DNA from: Deltaproteobacteria bacterium
Lineage (GTDB): Bacteria; Desulfobacterota; Syntrophorhabdia; Syntrophorhabdales; Syntrophorhabdaceae
DNA: 64,000 nucleotides
Assembly: GCA_022711595.1 (NCBI GenBank)
Contig: JAKLET010000004.1
Span: 91,611-155,610, forward strand
Reading direction: 5' to 3'
The position numbers and the translations under genes are program-made. How positions within the stretch are numbered: position 1 is the first letter of the stretch; every line of letters begins with the position of its first letter. The notes beneath the pieces were generated by a model that made no database searches, was not told the DNA's origin, and saw nothing but the letters and a program-made list of their open reading frames with translations. This document shows positions 44,316-51,854 of this stretch, piece by piece.

Positions 44316-45827
44316 ATGAATGTTAAAGTTTCGAATGTTTTTTCCGGCATTTTTTATTTTGCACTTTTTTTCCTATCTTTTTTCGCCCTTATCAATTACC
44401 CCGGCAATGCGGTTGTGTACATCGTTTTTACTATTGCCCTCAATGCCCTTTTAATTCTAGGGTTCACGAAAGATAAGATCTTTTTCGATACCTTCATCGG
44501 TATATTTTTCTGGCTCGGTTACTGGTTAAAATTGTCTGTGAGGGTCGCCTTCATGGGGGGGGAGTTCCAGGAGCCCGTGGGCAATTTCAACGGAACCGGC
44601 GCCGCCTTCGATCACGCCCTTATCGTCACGACCTGCGGTGTAGCGGCATTGCTGATAGCCGGCCTTGTCCGAAGGAGATACTTCTTCTCATACGCGGACG
44701 CTGCTGTTCGGGCCAGGCATGAATCAACGTTCGCCTTTTACAAAAGGTACAGGAAGCCTGTCCTGGTCCTTTTCTTTGCCCTGTTCGCAGCGGTGGGCAT
44801 CACGAATGTCATCTTCGGCATCTATCAGAGGGGCAGCATACCCCGCACATTCCTGCCCTTTGGCTTAAACGGTGTTTACACCTGGCTTTTGCTTTTCGGT
44901 ATGGCATCTGTTTCAGCGGTCATACTGGACTGCGAGTTCAGGATCAAGAATAATCCTTACCTTGTTTCCGTGATGAGCCTTTTGGAATGCTTCGTTTCCA
45001 ATGTGTCCATGCTGAGCAGGGGAATGGTCCTCAACGGCGGCTCCCTGATGATAGGCCTTGCCGATAACGCCAAAAAACGGTTTGTCCGCCTGAGCCTGAG
45101 CTATAAGCTGGTCATACCGGTTATATTCGCCGTCCTGTTCATTGCATCTGTTTTTGTTGTGAACCATGTACGCGTAGCACTTTTCTTTACATATCCTTAT
45201 GGGAATGCGTCTGTTGATGTCCACCCGGAAAAAGCAACTGTTTCTCCCGGGGAAGCGGCCGGGCTTCTCCGGCCCCCACTCGGTCCGCCAGTACGCGGGC
45301 CATCATTATACGGCAAAATTACCAATGCAATAAAAGGGGTCAAGGTCTTATTCATCGACCGGTGGGTTGGAATAGAAGGTGCCATGGCGGTGAGCAGTTA
45401 CCCGCACCTTGGATGGGACCTCTGGAAGAGGGCATGGAAGGAGAAGTTTTCAAATTACGGGACGAGTATGTTCGATAGGGAAATACTTAAATACAAATAC
45501 CTGGATGTTCATATGTCCAGGTACCATTTTATAAATATACCGGGCATAGTGGCTTTTTTTTATTATCCGGGGTCTTTTCTTTTCCTGTTCATTTCCATGT
45601 TCTTGCTTGGTTTGCTTGCGGCAGGGATCGAGTTTATTATTTATAAATTAAGTGGTGCGAATTTAATACTGTGCTCATTGCTGTCGCAGGTGGTGGCCTA
45701 CCGGTACGCACATTTCGGCTATGTTCCGGCCCAGAGCTACCTCCTTTTCGGGTCCCTCTTACTCAACGTGCTGATCATCTATTTTTTCGATAAATCCCTG
45801 TGCTACAGGAACAGAAAAAACAATTGA
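44316..45827 (+). CDS. unrecognised polytopic membrane protein, paralog C
   Basis: 503 residues, third copy of the family (A at 23894, B at 26690). Its first 40 residues differ from B, residues 41-316 are encoded by DNA identical to B, residues about 317-346 form a short Pro/Arg-rich loop different from B, then a common block of about 41 residues, a second divergent stretch (about 388-422), and a nearly common C terminus. Two differing segments in an otherwise identical gene look like segmental exchange. It lies downstream of engB without a ribosome site and far from paralogs A and B. Function unknown; a glycan polymerase is one option. Confidence 0.7.
   Translation: MNVKVSNVFSGIFYFALFFLSFFALINYPGNAVVYIVFTIALNALLILGFTKDKIFFDTFIGIFFWLGYWLKLSVRVAFMGGEFQEPVGNFNGTGAAFDHALIVTTCGVAALLIAGLVRRRYFFSYADAAVRARHESTFAFYKRYRKPVLVLFFALFAAVGITNVIFGIYQRGSIPRTFLPFGLNGVYTWLLLFGMASVSAVILDCEFRIKNNPYLVSVMSLLECFVSNVSMLSRGMVLNGGSLMIGLADNAKKRFVRLSLSYKLVIPVIFAVLFIASVFVVNHVRVALFFTYPYGNASVDVHPEKATVSPGEAAGLLRPPLGPPVRGPSLYGKITNAIKGVKVLFIDRWVGIEGAMAVSSYPHLGWDLWKRAWKEKFSNYGTSMFDREILKYKYLDVHMSRYHFINIPGIVAFFYYPGSFLFLFISMFLLGLLAAGIEFIIYKLSGANLILCSLLSQVVAYRYAHFGYVPAQSYLLFGSLLLNVLIIYFFDKSLCYRNRKNN
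44436..45263 (+). repeat. 828-bp direct repeat, right copy
   Basis: Identical, by my reading, to 26810-27637, in the same orientation and 17,626 bases away. The perfect match includes third codon positions, so the copies exchanged sequence recently or one arose by recent duplication. Homologous recombination between them would excise the segment carrying the GT4, the flippase fusion, radical-SAM genes, the L-QuiNAc-type pathway, a PGT and engB. Confidence 0.92.
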
Positions 45828-45834
45828 GTTTCTT

Positions 45835-45892
45835 CAGTTTCTTTGGTTGTTAACCAGACAAACCAAACAAACCAGACAAACCGAATAAACTG
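45835..45892. terminator. 9-base-period hairpin between convergent genes
   Basis: Right arm: nine-base words AACCAGACA, AACCAAACA, AACCAGACA, AACCGAATA run in register from 45852. Left arm CAGTTTCTTTGGTTGTT is partly complementary, and the element begins with CAGTTT and ends with AAACTG. It fills the gap between paralog C (+) and pyrE (-) and could end transcription in both directions. The spacer holds nothing else. Confidence 0.6.
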
Positions 45893-45898
45893 TTACGA

Positions 45899-46453
45899 TT
45901 ACCCGTTTCTTATATCCTTCAGCGTGAATATCGATTTGAAGCTGTAACCTTTTGCTTCTATTGTTTCCCTGCCTCCGTCAAGGCGGTCGAGCAGCGCGAC
46001 GACGCCTTTCGCATTATACCCGCCTTTTTCAACTGCTTCCATGGCCTTGAGTGATGACCCGCCTGTTGTGACAACGTCCTCGAGGATCACGACGTTCATT
46101 CCCTTCTTTAAATTCTTCCCGCCTTCTATCCACTGATTCGTTCCATGTCCCTTCGGTTCCTTTCGGATCAAAAAACCCATGAGGTTGTCCTTGTTCAGGT
46201 ATGATGACAGGACAACGGAAGATACGAGCGGATCGCCGCCTATGCTCACGCCGCCCACTGCCTGTATGTCCTGCATCTGGCGTACCATTTCGTACATGAT
46301 CTTGCCGACAAGGTACATGCCTTCAGGATTGAGGGTCGTTTCCTTGGCATCGATGTAAAAACTGCTCTTTTTCCCGCTTACCAGGGTGAATTCTCCCTCT
46401 TCGTAGGACAATGTTTTTAGGATATTGAGAAGAACGGCCCGATCTTCTGTCAT
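45899..46453 (-). CDS. pyrE: orotate phosphoribosyltransferase
   Basis: 184 residues. It makes orotidine monophosphate from orotate and PRPP in pyrimidine synthesis. The PRPP loop VVILEDVVTTGGSSLKA (with the acidic pair) is diagnostic, LVSGKKSSFYID and GVSIGGDPLVSS match OPRTases. Its ATG directly follows the purF stop with no gap, and the AAAGGAG ribosome site lies at the purF 3' end, so the two are co-translated. The purF-pyrE pairing links purine and pyrimidine supply. Confidence 0.93.
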   Translation of the reverse strand: MTEDRAVLLNILKTLSYEEGEFTLVSGKKSSFYIDAKETTLNPEGMYLVGKIMYEMVRQMQDIQAVGGVSIGGDPLVSSVVLSSYLNKDNLMGFLIRKEPKGHGTNQWIEGGKNLKKGMNVVILEDVVTTGGSSLKAMEAVEKGGYNAKGVVALLDRLDGGRETIEAKGYSFKSIFTLKDIRNG

Positions 46454-47842
46454 TTATTTTTCTCCTTTGGCAAAAAGTTCCATCTGTTCCAGCTCCATTC
46501 CCCAGGGAAACCTTGACGGGTATGAGCCGGAGAAGCAGGCGTCACAGTATGTGTATTCGCCCCGTCCGAGGGCCTTTTGCATGCTTTCCACGGTGAGGTA
46601 CTGCAGGGAGTCGGAGCCGAGGTATTTATTTATTTCTTCCACGGTGTGCGATGACGCGATGAGCTGGGATCTGGAGGGGGTATCGATTCCGTAGAAACAG
46701 GGGTGAGTGGTCGGGGGTGAGCTTACCCTGAAGTGCACCTCTTTAGCGCCGTATTGCCTGAGCATCTTAATGATCTTCCTTCCCGTTGTCGCTCTTACGA
46801 TGGAATCGTCGATGACAACGATCCTTTTCCCCTTCACAATATCACGAAGCGCGTTGAGTTTCAACTTCACACCGAAATGCCTGATCGATTCCCTTGGTTC
46901 TATGAAGGTCCTTCCGACGTAATGGTTCCTTATGAGGCCCAGCTCGAAGGGTACGCCGGTCTCCTGGGAATAACCGAGTGCCGCGCTGATGCCGGAGTCA
47001 GGAATTGGGATGACCATGTCCGCCTTGACGGCCGTTTCTCTGGCAAGCTGTCTTCCCAGCGCCTTTCGGACGCTGTAGACCGTTTTGCCGAACATGTAGC
47101 TGTCTGGACGTGCGAAGTAGATAAATTCGAATATGCAGTGCCTTAAGGGGGCCTCCTTGAAAGGCTTGATGGATGTGAGACCGTCGTTGTTGATGAGCAG
47201 CACCTCTCCAGGGTCGATCTCACGTATGTATTTTGCTCCGATGAGATCGAAGGCGCAGGTTTCGCTTGACACCACATAGGAATTCTTCAATTTACCCAGG
47301 GATAAAGGTCTGAAACCAAGGGGGTCGCGAAGCGCGATGAGTTCACTGTTTGTAAGGGTGGCAATGGAATAGGACCCTTCGACCCTTTTCATCGAGCTGA
47401 TAAGCCGCTCCACCGTGGAGCCCTCGTGGGAAAGTGCAATGAGATGGATAATGACCTCTGTGTCCGATGAAGACTGGAAGATGGAGCCGTAGTTTTGAAG
47501 CTCGTTCTTTACGATCATTGCGTTGGTGAGGTTGCCGTTGTGGGCCATGGCAAGATGCCCCCTGGCATATTCGACCATGAGGGGCTGGGCATTGTCGATA
47601 TTGCTTGAGCCTGAGGTTGAATACCTGACGTGGCCGATGGCCGATCTTCCGGGGAGGCCGGAAAGGACCTGTGCGTTGAAGATGTCCGATACGAGGCCCA
47701 TCTCTCTGTGGGTCCTCATTGTCTCGCCGTCGGTGCAGGAGATCCCGGCGCTTTCCTGGCCCCGGTGCTGAAGCGCGTGAAGGCCCAGGTAAGTCAGGTT
47801 CGCAGCATCTTTGTGATCGAATATTCCGAATATTCCGCACAT
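46454..47842 (-). CDS. purF: amidophosphoribosyltransferase
   Basis: 462 residues. It catalyses the first committed step of purine synthesis, PRPP plus glutamine to phosphoribosylamine. MCGIFGIFDH begins directly with the catalytic Cys2 after Met, so no propeptide is encoded. The glutaminase domain has LQHRGQESAG, AMAHNGNLTN and SSDTEVI, and the PRPP loop is IVVIDDSIVRATTGRK. Cysteines such as those in the CDACFSG tail suggest the Fe-S cluster type of B. subtilis. Upstream lies a 371-bp divergent spacer shared with recG. Confidence 0.95.
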   Translation of the reverse strand: MCGIFGIFDHKDAANLTYLGLHALQHRGQESAGISCTDGETMRTHREMGLVSDIFNAQVLSGLPGRSAIGHVRYSTSGSSNIDNAQPLMVEYARGHLAMAHNGNLTNAMIVKNELQNYGSIFQSSSDTEVIIHLIALSHEGSTVERLISSMKRVEGSYSIATLTNSELIALRDPLGFRPLSLGKLKNSYVVSSETCAFDLIGAKYIREIDPGEVLLINNDGLTSIKPFKEAPLRHCIFEFIYFARPDSYMFGKTVYSVRKALGRQLARETAVKADMVIPIPDSGISAALGYSQETGVPFELGLIRNHYVGRTFIEPRESIRHFGVKLKLNALRDIVKGKRIVVIDDSIVRATTGRKIIKMLRQYGAKEVHFRVSSPPTTHPCFYGIDTPSRSQLIASSHTVEEINKYLGSDSLQYLTVESMQKALGRGEYTYCDACFSGSYPSRFPWGMELEQMELFAKGEK

Positions 47843-48213
47843 CAGGGTTGTTCCCCCTTCTAATTCCGTGTGTCTATATCAATTATTTTATCTATATACA
47901 AAACAATTTTTGCGTTTTGTGGTAAGGGGAATACCGGTCATAGGCCACATCTGTCCGAAAATATGTTTTTTCCTTTAAAAACCTTTGTCTCACGCCCGCT
48001 TCACCCTGAGGGTTCCGCTGGAGGCAACGGAGCCTGGGGAGGAAACCTTAAAAACATGCTGCCGGATCTTAACATCTGGTCATAGGTGATAGGTTATGGG
48101 TTATGGGAAAACCGTCCTTCCTATGACCTATCACCACGAACCCATTACCTGTCTTTTTCTGTCCTCCCCATCTTGCCGTTTAAAAACACTGTGCTGATAG
48201 TGTAATATAAAAT
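47843..48213. other. divergent purF/recG spacer with a GC-rich hairpin
   Basis: This 371-bp gap contains no plausible gene. The purF-proximal part is AT-rich and may hold its promoter, though no well-spaced -35/-10 pair stands out. A compact hairpin, GGTTCCG (48011-48017) paired with CGGAGCC (48028-48034), extended by CCC/GGG, sits in a GC-rich island between poly-A/T stretches. It could be a small structured RNA or leader element on either strand, but matches no riboswitch I recognise. A 7-base-period hairpin follows at about 48078. Confidence 0.4.
48078..48157. repeat. 7-base-period hairpin, T-run on the + strand
   Basis: Left arm words CATAGGT, GATAGGT, TATGGGT, TATGGGA; right arm, read on the complement, GACAGGT, AATGGGT, TCGTGGT, GATAGGT, CATAGG. 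The imperfect stem is followed by TTTTT at 48153, so a rightward transcript would see a terminator-like structure. It lies upstream of recG, which suggests it isolates recG from transcription crossing the spacer. Confidence 0.6.
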
Positions 48214-48216
48214 GTG

Positions 48217-50316
48217 ATGACGGAAATAGAAAACAGCGCGGCATTGCTCAGTGCACATGTGACATCCCTGAAAGGTGTCGGGCCGGTGATAGCCGGAGCC
48301 CTGGCAAAGAAGGGTATCGAGACCATCGATGATCTTTTATATTATGCTCCCATTCGCTGGCTTGACCGGGGAAAGGTCAAAAGAATAGGCGAGCTCGAAC
48401 CAGGAGAGGAGGCAAGCGTTGTCGCCAGGGTGGATTCTTACCGCAGCATGTTTTTCCGCCATGCCCGTAAAAAAGGGTTCGAAGTGATCGTAAGCGATGA
48501 TACGGGATACCTTTCCCTGAAATGGTTCCAGTGGACGAAGGGATATTTGCAGAAGATCTGCGTGAAGGACAGCACACTGTTCTTGTCGGGAAAGGTCGGA
48601 GTTTTTAACGGGAACCTCCAGATGGTGCATCCGGAAGTGATGGTCATAGGTGATGACGAAGACCCGGGTGACGCAAGAAAGATAGTCCCCCTTTATTCCC
48701 AGATCGACGGTGTAAAACAGGGGTTCCTTAGAAGGATAATAGGTGAAGCGATCAAAAGCCTCGGGATTTCAAGCGCCGGTGTCCTGTCGGAGGAGACACA
48801 AAAGGCATACGGCCTGATGACGCTGAACAATGCCATGTGGAACATACACACGCCGTCCGTGGAAGACTTCAGCCGGGATGTTGGTGAAGAGAGTATCAGA
48901 CGGCTCATTCTCGAAGAATACCTGCATTTTCAGATAACAATCATGGCGAAAAAAAAGAAAATGATGAAAGAGGCCGGGATATCTTTTAAAACAGGGGGTC
49001 CCATGGAGAAGGCCTTCATGGAGGGCATCGGATTCGAACTGACGCAGGCCCAGCAGAGGGTGATCGGCCAGATCCGTGATGACATGTCGGGACGTACACC
49101 GATGAACAGGCTCCTCCAGGGTGATGTGGGCTCGGGAAAGACCGTATGTGCCGCTGTTGCCGCCTGTATCGCCATCGATAACGGCTTCCAGGTTGCCCTG
49201 ATGGCCCCCACGGAGATCCTTGCCGAACAGCACTATTTCAATGTCCATCGCTGGTTCGATGCCCTCGGCGTCCCTGTTGTGCTCTTGAAAGGAGGTCTTG
49301 GAAGCGAGAGGAAGGGTGTTCTTGAAAAGATCCGGACGGGGGCCACGCCGGTCGTTATCGGGACCCACGCTGTTATTCAGCAGGATGTGGAATTCAGGAA
49401 GCTCGGGCTCGTCGTCATCGACGAACAGCACCGTTTCGGCGTTGAACAAAGAAAGAGGCTGAAAGACAAATCGCGCCTCCCTGATGTCCTGAGCATGACG
49501 GCCACTCCCATACCACGGACGCTTTCCATGGTCATTTATGGCGATCTCGATGTTTCTGTCATCGACGAAATGCCGGCGGGAAGGCAGAAGATATTGACAA
49601 AGGTTCTTGCGGACAATGAAAAAGAAAAGGCGCACAAAGCGATAAAGGAAGAACTTGGGGCGGGCCGCGGGGCTTTCATCGTCTATCCCCTCGTTGAGGA
49701 ATCGCGGCAGAAAGAACTCCAGGACGCGGTGGGCATGGCGTCTTACCTTCAAAAGAACGTGTTCCCGGCTCATAATGTGGGTCTTCTCCACGGAAAGATG
49801 AAGACCCAGGACAAGGAAGACGTGATGAACAGGTTCAGGCAGGGAAAGATAGACGTCCTTGTGTGTACGACGGTCATCGAGGTGGGCATCGATGTGCCGG
49901 GGGCGAGCGTGATCGTCATAGAGAATGCCGAAAGGTTCGGTCTTTCCCAGCTGCACCAGCTTCGGGGAAGAGTGGGCAGGGGTGCCCATGCGTCAAGATG
50001 TCTCCTTGTCGCCTCTACAAAGAGGACAAACATAGCAACAAAACGGCTCAAGATCATGGAGAAGACCACTGATGGCTTTGTTATCGCCGAGGAAGACTTA
50101 AGGCTCAGAGGCGTTGGCGATATGCTCGGTGTGAGGCAGACGGGGTTGCCGCAATTCAGGATAGGTGATATTGTTTCAGATGTGGACATCATGATAAAGG
50201 CTCGAAAGATCGCCGAAGAAATGGTCGCGAACCTTTCCGGCCATGACATTGAGAAACTGCTGGAGCGCATCGGTGACAGGTTCGATGATAAAAAGGGGTT
50301 TTCCCATATTGCCTGA
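48217..50316 (+). CDS. recG: ATP-dependent DNA helicase RecG
   Basis: 699 residues from ATG 48217 (GTG 48214 is adjacent; no ribosome site seen). RecG remodels stalled replication forks and branched DNA. It shows the helix-hairpin and wedge/OB N-terminal part (LKGVGPVIAGALAKKGIETI), then LLQGDVGSGKTVCAAVAA (motif I), APTEILAEQHY, motif II DEQH in VVIDEQHRFGVEQRKR, MTATPIPRTLSM (motif III), and VIEVGIDVPGASVIVIEN with the QLRGRVGRG motif VI. Length matches E. coli RecG (693). Confidence 0.95.
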   Translation: MTEIENSAALLSAHVTSLKGVGPVIAGALAKKGIETIDDLLYYAPIRWLDRGKVKRIGELEPGEEASVVARVDSYRSMFFRHARKKGFEVIVSDDTGYLSLKWFQWTKGYLQKICVKDSTLFLSGKVGVFNGNLQMVHPEVMVIGDDEDPGDARKIVPLYSQIDGVKQGFLRRIIGEAIKSLGISSAGVLSEETQKAYGLMTLNNAMWNIHTPSVEDFSRDVGEESIRRLILEEYLHFQITIMAKKKKMMKEAGISFKTGGPMEKAFMEGIGFELTQAQQRVIGQIRDDMSGRTPMNRLLQGDVGSGKTVCAAVAACIAIDNGFQVALMAPTEILAEQHYFNVHRWFDALGVPVVLLKGGLGSERKGVLEKIRTGATPVVIGTHAVIQQDVEFRKLGLVVIDEQHRFGVEQRKRLKDKSRLPDVLSMTATPIPRTLSMVIYGDLDVSVIDEMPAGRQKILTKVLADNEKEKAHKAIKEELGAGRGAFIVYPLVEESRQKELQDAVGMASYLQKNVFPAHNVGLLHGKMKTQDKEDVMNRFRQGKIDVLVCTTVIEVGIDVPGASVIVIENAERFGLSQLHQLRGRVGRGAHASRCLLVASTKRTNIATKRLKIMEKTTDGFVIAEEDLRLRGVGDMLGVRQTGLPQFRIGDIVSDVDIMIKARKIAEEMVANLSGHDIEKLLERIGDRFDDKKGFSHIA

Positions 50317-50344
50317 AAAAAAGAAACAATTACGGGGGTGGTGA

Positions 50345-51769
50345 ATGAGAAGAGCAAAGATAGTCTGTACACTGGGTCCTCCCACACAAAGCAGGAACGC
50401 TATCGAATTGCTGGTAAAAAAAGGCATGAACGTGGCCCGTCTCAATTTTTCCCATGGCGACCACGCTTTCCACGGGTCCATGATCAAAAAGATCAGGATG
50501 ATCGAAAAAAAGACAAAAAGACATGTGGCCATTCTTCAGGACCTGCAGGGCATCAAGATCAGGGTCGGCAGACTTGACTCAGGCAAGGTGCATCTCGAAA
50601 AAGGCAGACAGATCGAGATAGCGGCGGGCCCGGATACAGGAAACGACAAGCGCATATACATAGATTTTCCCTGGATCGTGCGGGACGCCAAACCGGGCGA
50701 CATTGTCCTGCTCGATGACGGGCTTATCCAGCTTGAGGTCAGGAAAAAGACTGGAAGCACGATCACTGCCGTTGTCGTTGAAGGCGGGATCCTGAGGGAA
50801 CACAAAGGCGTCAACCTCCCCCGCATGAAGGTGAGCGCCCCTTTCTTTACGAAAAAGGACAGGGAGGACATCGAATTCGGTATTAAGTCAGGGGTGGATT
50901 ATGTCGCCCTTTCTTTTGTGAGGAGTGCGAAAGACATAAAGACCGTGAAAAAGTGGCTCAAGGAGAAAGGCCTATCTGTTCCGCTTATCGCGAAGATCGA
51001 AAAGGAGGAGGCAATAAACGATATCGATGCCATCGTCGACGAGACGGACGGCATCATGGTGGCCCGCGGCGACCTCGGTGTCGAAATGCCGCTCGAGGAA
51101 GTGCCCATGGTGCAGAAAATGCTCATAGCCAGGGCAAATGAAAAAAGAAAGATCGTCATCACGGCCACGCAGATGCTTGAATCGATGACCCATCATTCGA
51201 GACCGACAAGGGCGGAGTCGACGGATGTTGCCAACGCCGTCCTCGACGGAACGGACGCGCTCATGCTTTCAGCGGAAACGTCGGCCGGGAAATACCCCTT
51301 CGATGCCGTCGCTGTGATGGACAGGATCATCAGCTATACCGAGGAGAGGGCCAAACATAGACAGAAAAGAGCTCACCTGGTTTTGACCGAAGGGACTGTA
51401 TCCGATTTTCCCGAGGCACTGGCACAGGCAGCTTCCCGGGCCGCAGAGGAGATCGGCGCGAAGTGTATCGTGGGCTTCACGATGAGCGGCTTCACGGCCA
51501 GGCTCATCTCCAAGTTCAAACCGTCCATACCCGTCATTGCCCTTTCACCCGATGAAAAGATCGTCAGGAGGATGTGTTTTTTCTGGGGTGTCATGCCTTA
51601 CGAGATAAAAAAACTGGCAAATACGGACAGGATGATCGAAGAAGTCGACCGGTCCCTTCTGGAATCAGGTTTTGTTAAGAAAGGTGACGCCATCGTGATC
51701 CTTGCCGGTCACCCCATTGCAACCTGGAACAAGACGAATTTCATGAAGATGCACATCATAGGGGAATAA
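50345..51769 (+). CDS. pyk: pyruvate kinase
   Basis: 474 residues. It converts phosphoenolpyruvate and ADP to pyruvate and ATP. KIVCTLGPPTQSR and MNVARLNFSHGDH form the nucleotide and substrate core; the catalytic Lys lies in IAKIEKEEAIND, followed by MVARGDLGVEMPLEEV and ATQMLESMTHHSRPTRAES with the metal-binding Glu. The C-terminal regulatory domain is present, so an allosteric tetramer is likely. A ribosome site (GGGGGTGG) precedes ATG 50345, 28 bp after recG. It converges with the next gene. Confidence 0.95.
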   Translation: MRRAKIVCTLGPPTQSRNAIELLVKKGMNVARLNFSHGDHAFHGSMIKKIRMIEKKTKRHVAILQDLQGIKIRVGRLDSGKVHLEKGRQIEIAAGPDTGNDKRIYIDFPWIVRDAKPGDIVLLDDGLIQLEVRKKTGSTITAVVVEGGILREHKGVNLPRMKVSAPFFTKKDREDIEFGIKSGVDYVALSFVRSAKDIKTVKKWLKEKGLSVPLIAKIEKEEAINDIDAIVDETDGIMVARGDLGVEMPLEEVPMVQKMLIARANEKRKIVITATQMLESMTHHSRPTRAESTDVANAVLDGTDALMLSAETSAGKYPFDAVAVMDRIISYTEERAKHRQKRAHLVLTEGTVSDFPEALAQAASRAAEEIGAKCIVGFTMSGFTARLISKFKPSIPVIALSPDEKIVRRMCFFWGVMPYEIKKLANTDRMIEEVDRSLLESGFVKKGDAIVILAGHPIATWNKTNFMKMHIIGE

Positions 51770-51770
51770 A

Positions 51771-51854
51771 GACAGGTAATGGGTCATAGGTAATTGGTCA
51801 TGGGAAGGAAGTTTTTCCTATCACCTATAACCCATTACCTATGACCTGTCTTTT
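51771..51854. terminator. 7-base-period hairpin between convergent genes
   Basis: A nearly symmetric structure starts GACAGGT and ends ACCTGTC, then TTTT. Between them seven-base words (AATGGGT, CATAGGT, AATTGGT, CATGGGA and their complements) form the arms around a short GTTT-type loop. It spans the whole gap between pyk (+) and the UDPGP gene (-) and overlaps the latter's stop codon by one base. It can serve as a bidirectional terminator. Confidence 0.72.

Noticed and set aside
45852..45892. Regular repeats as a CRISPR array
   Set aside because: Word length is nine bases with no spacers between words, there are no cas genes, and the words are degenerate.
47990..48060. Possible cobalamin or TPP riboswitch in the purF/recG spacer
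   Set aside because: The segment lacks the conserved B12 box and the TPP core; resemblance is limited to a few bases.
48769..49989. A 406-codon open frame on the minus strand inside recG
   Set aside because: recG motifs are intact on the plus strand; the minus reading is His/Arg-rich and unlike any protein family.
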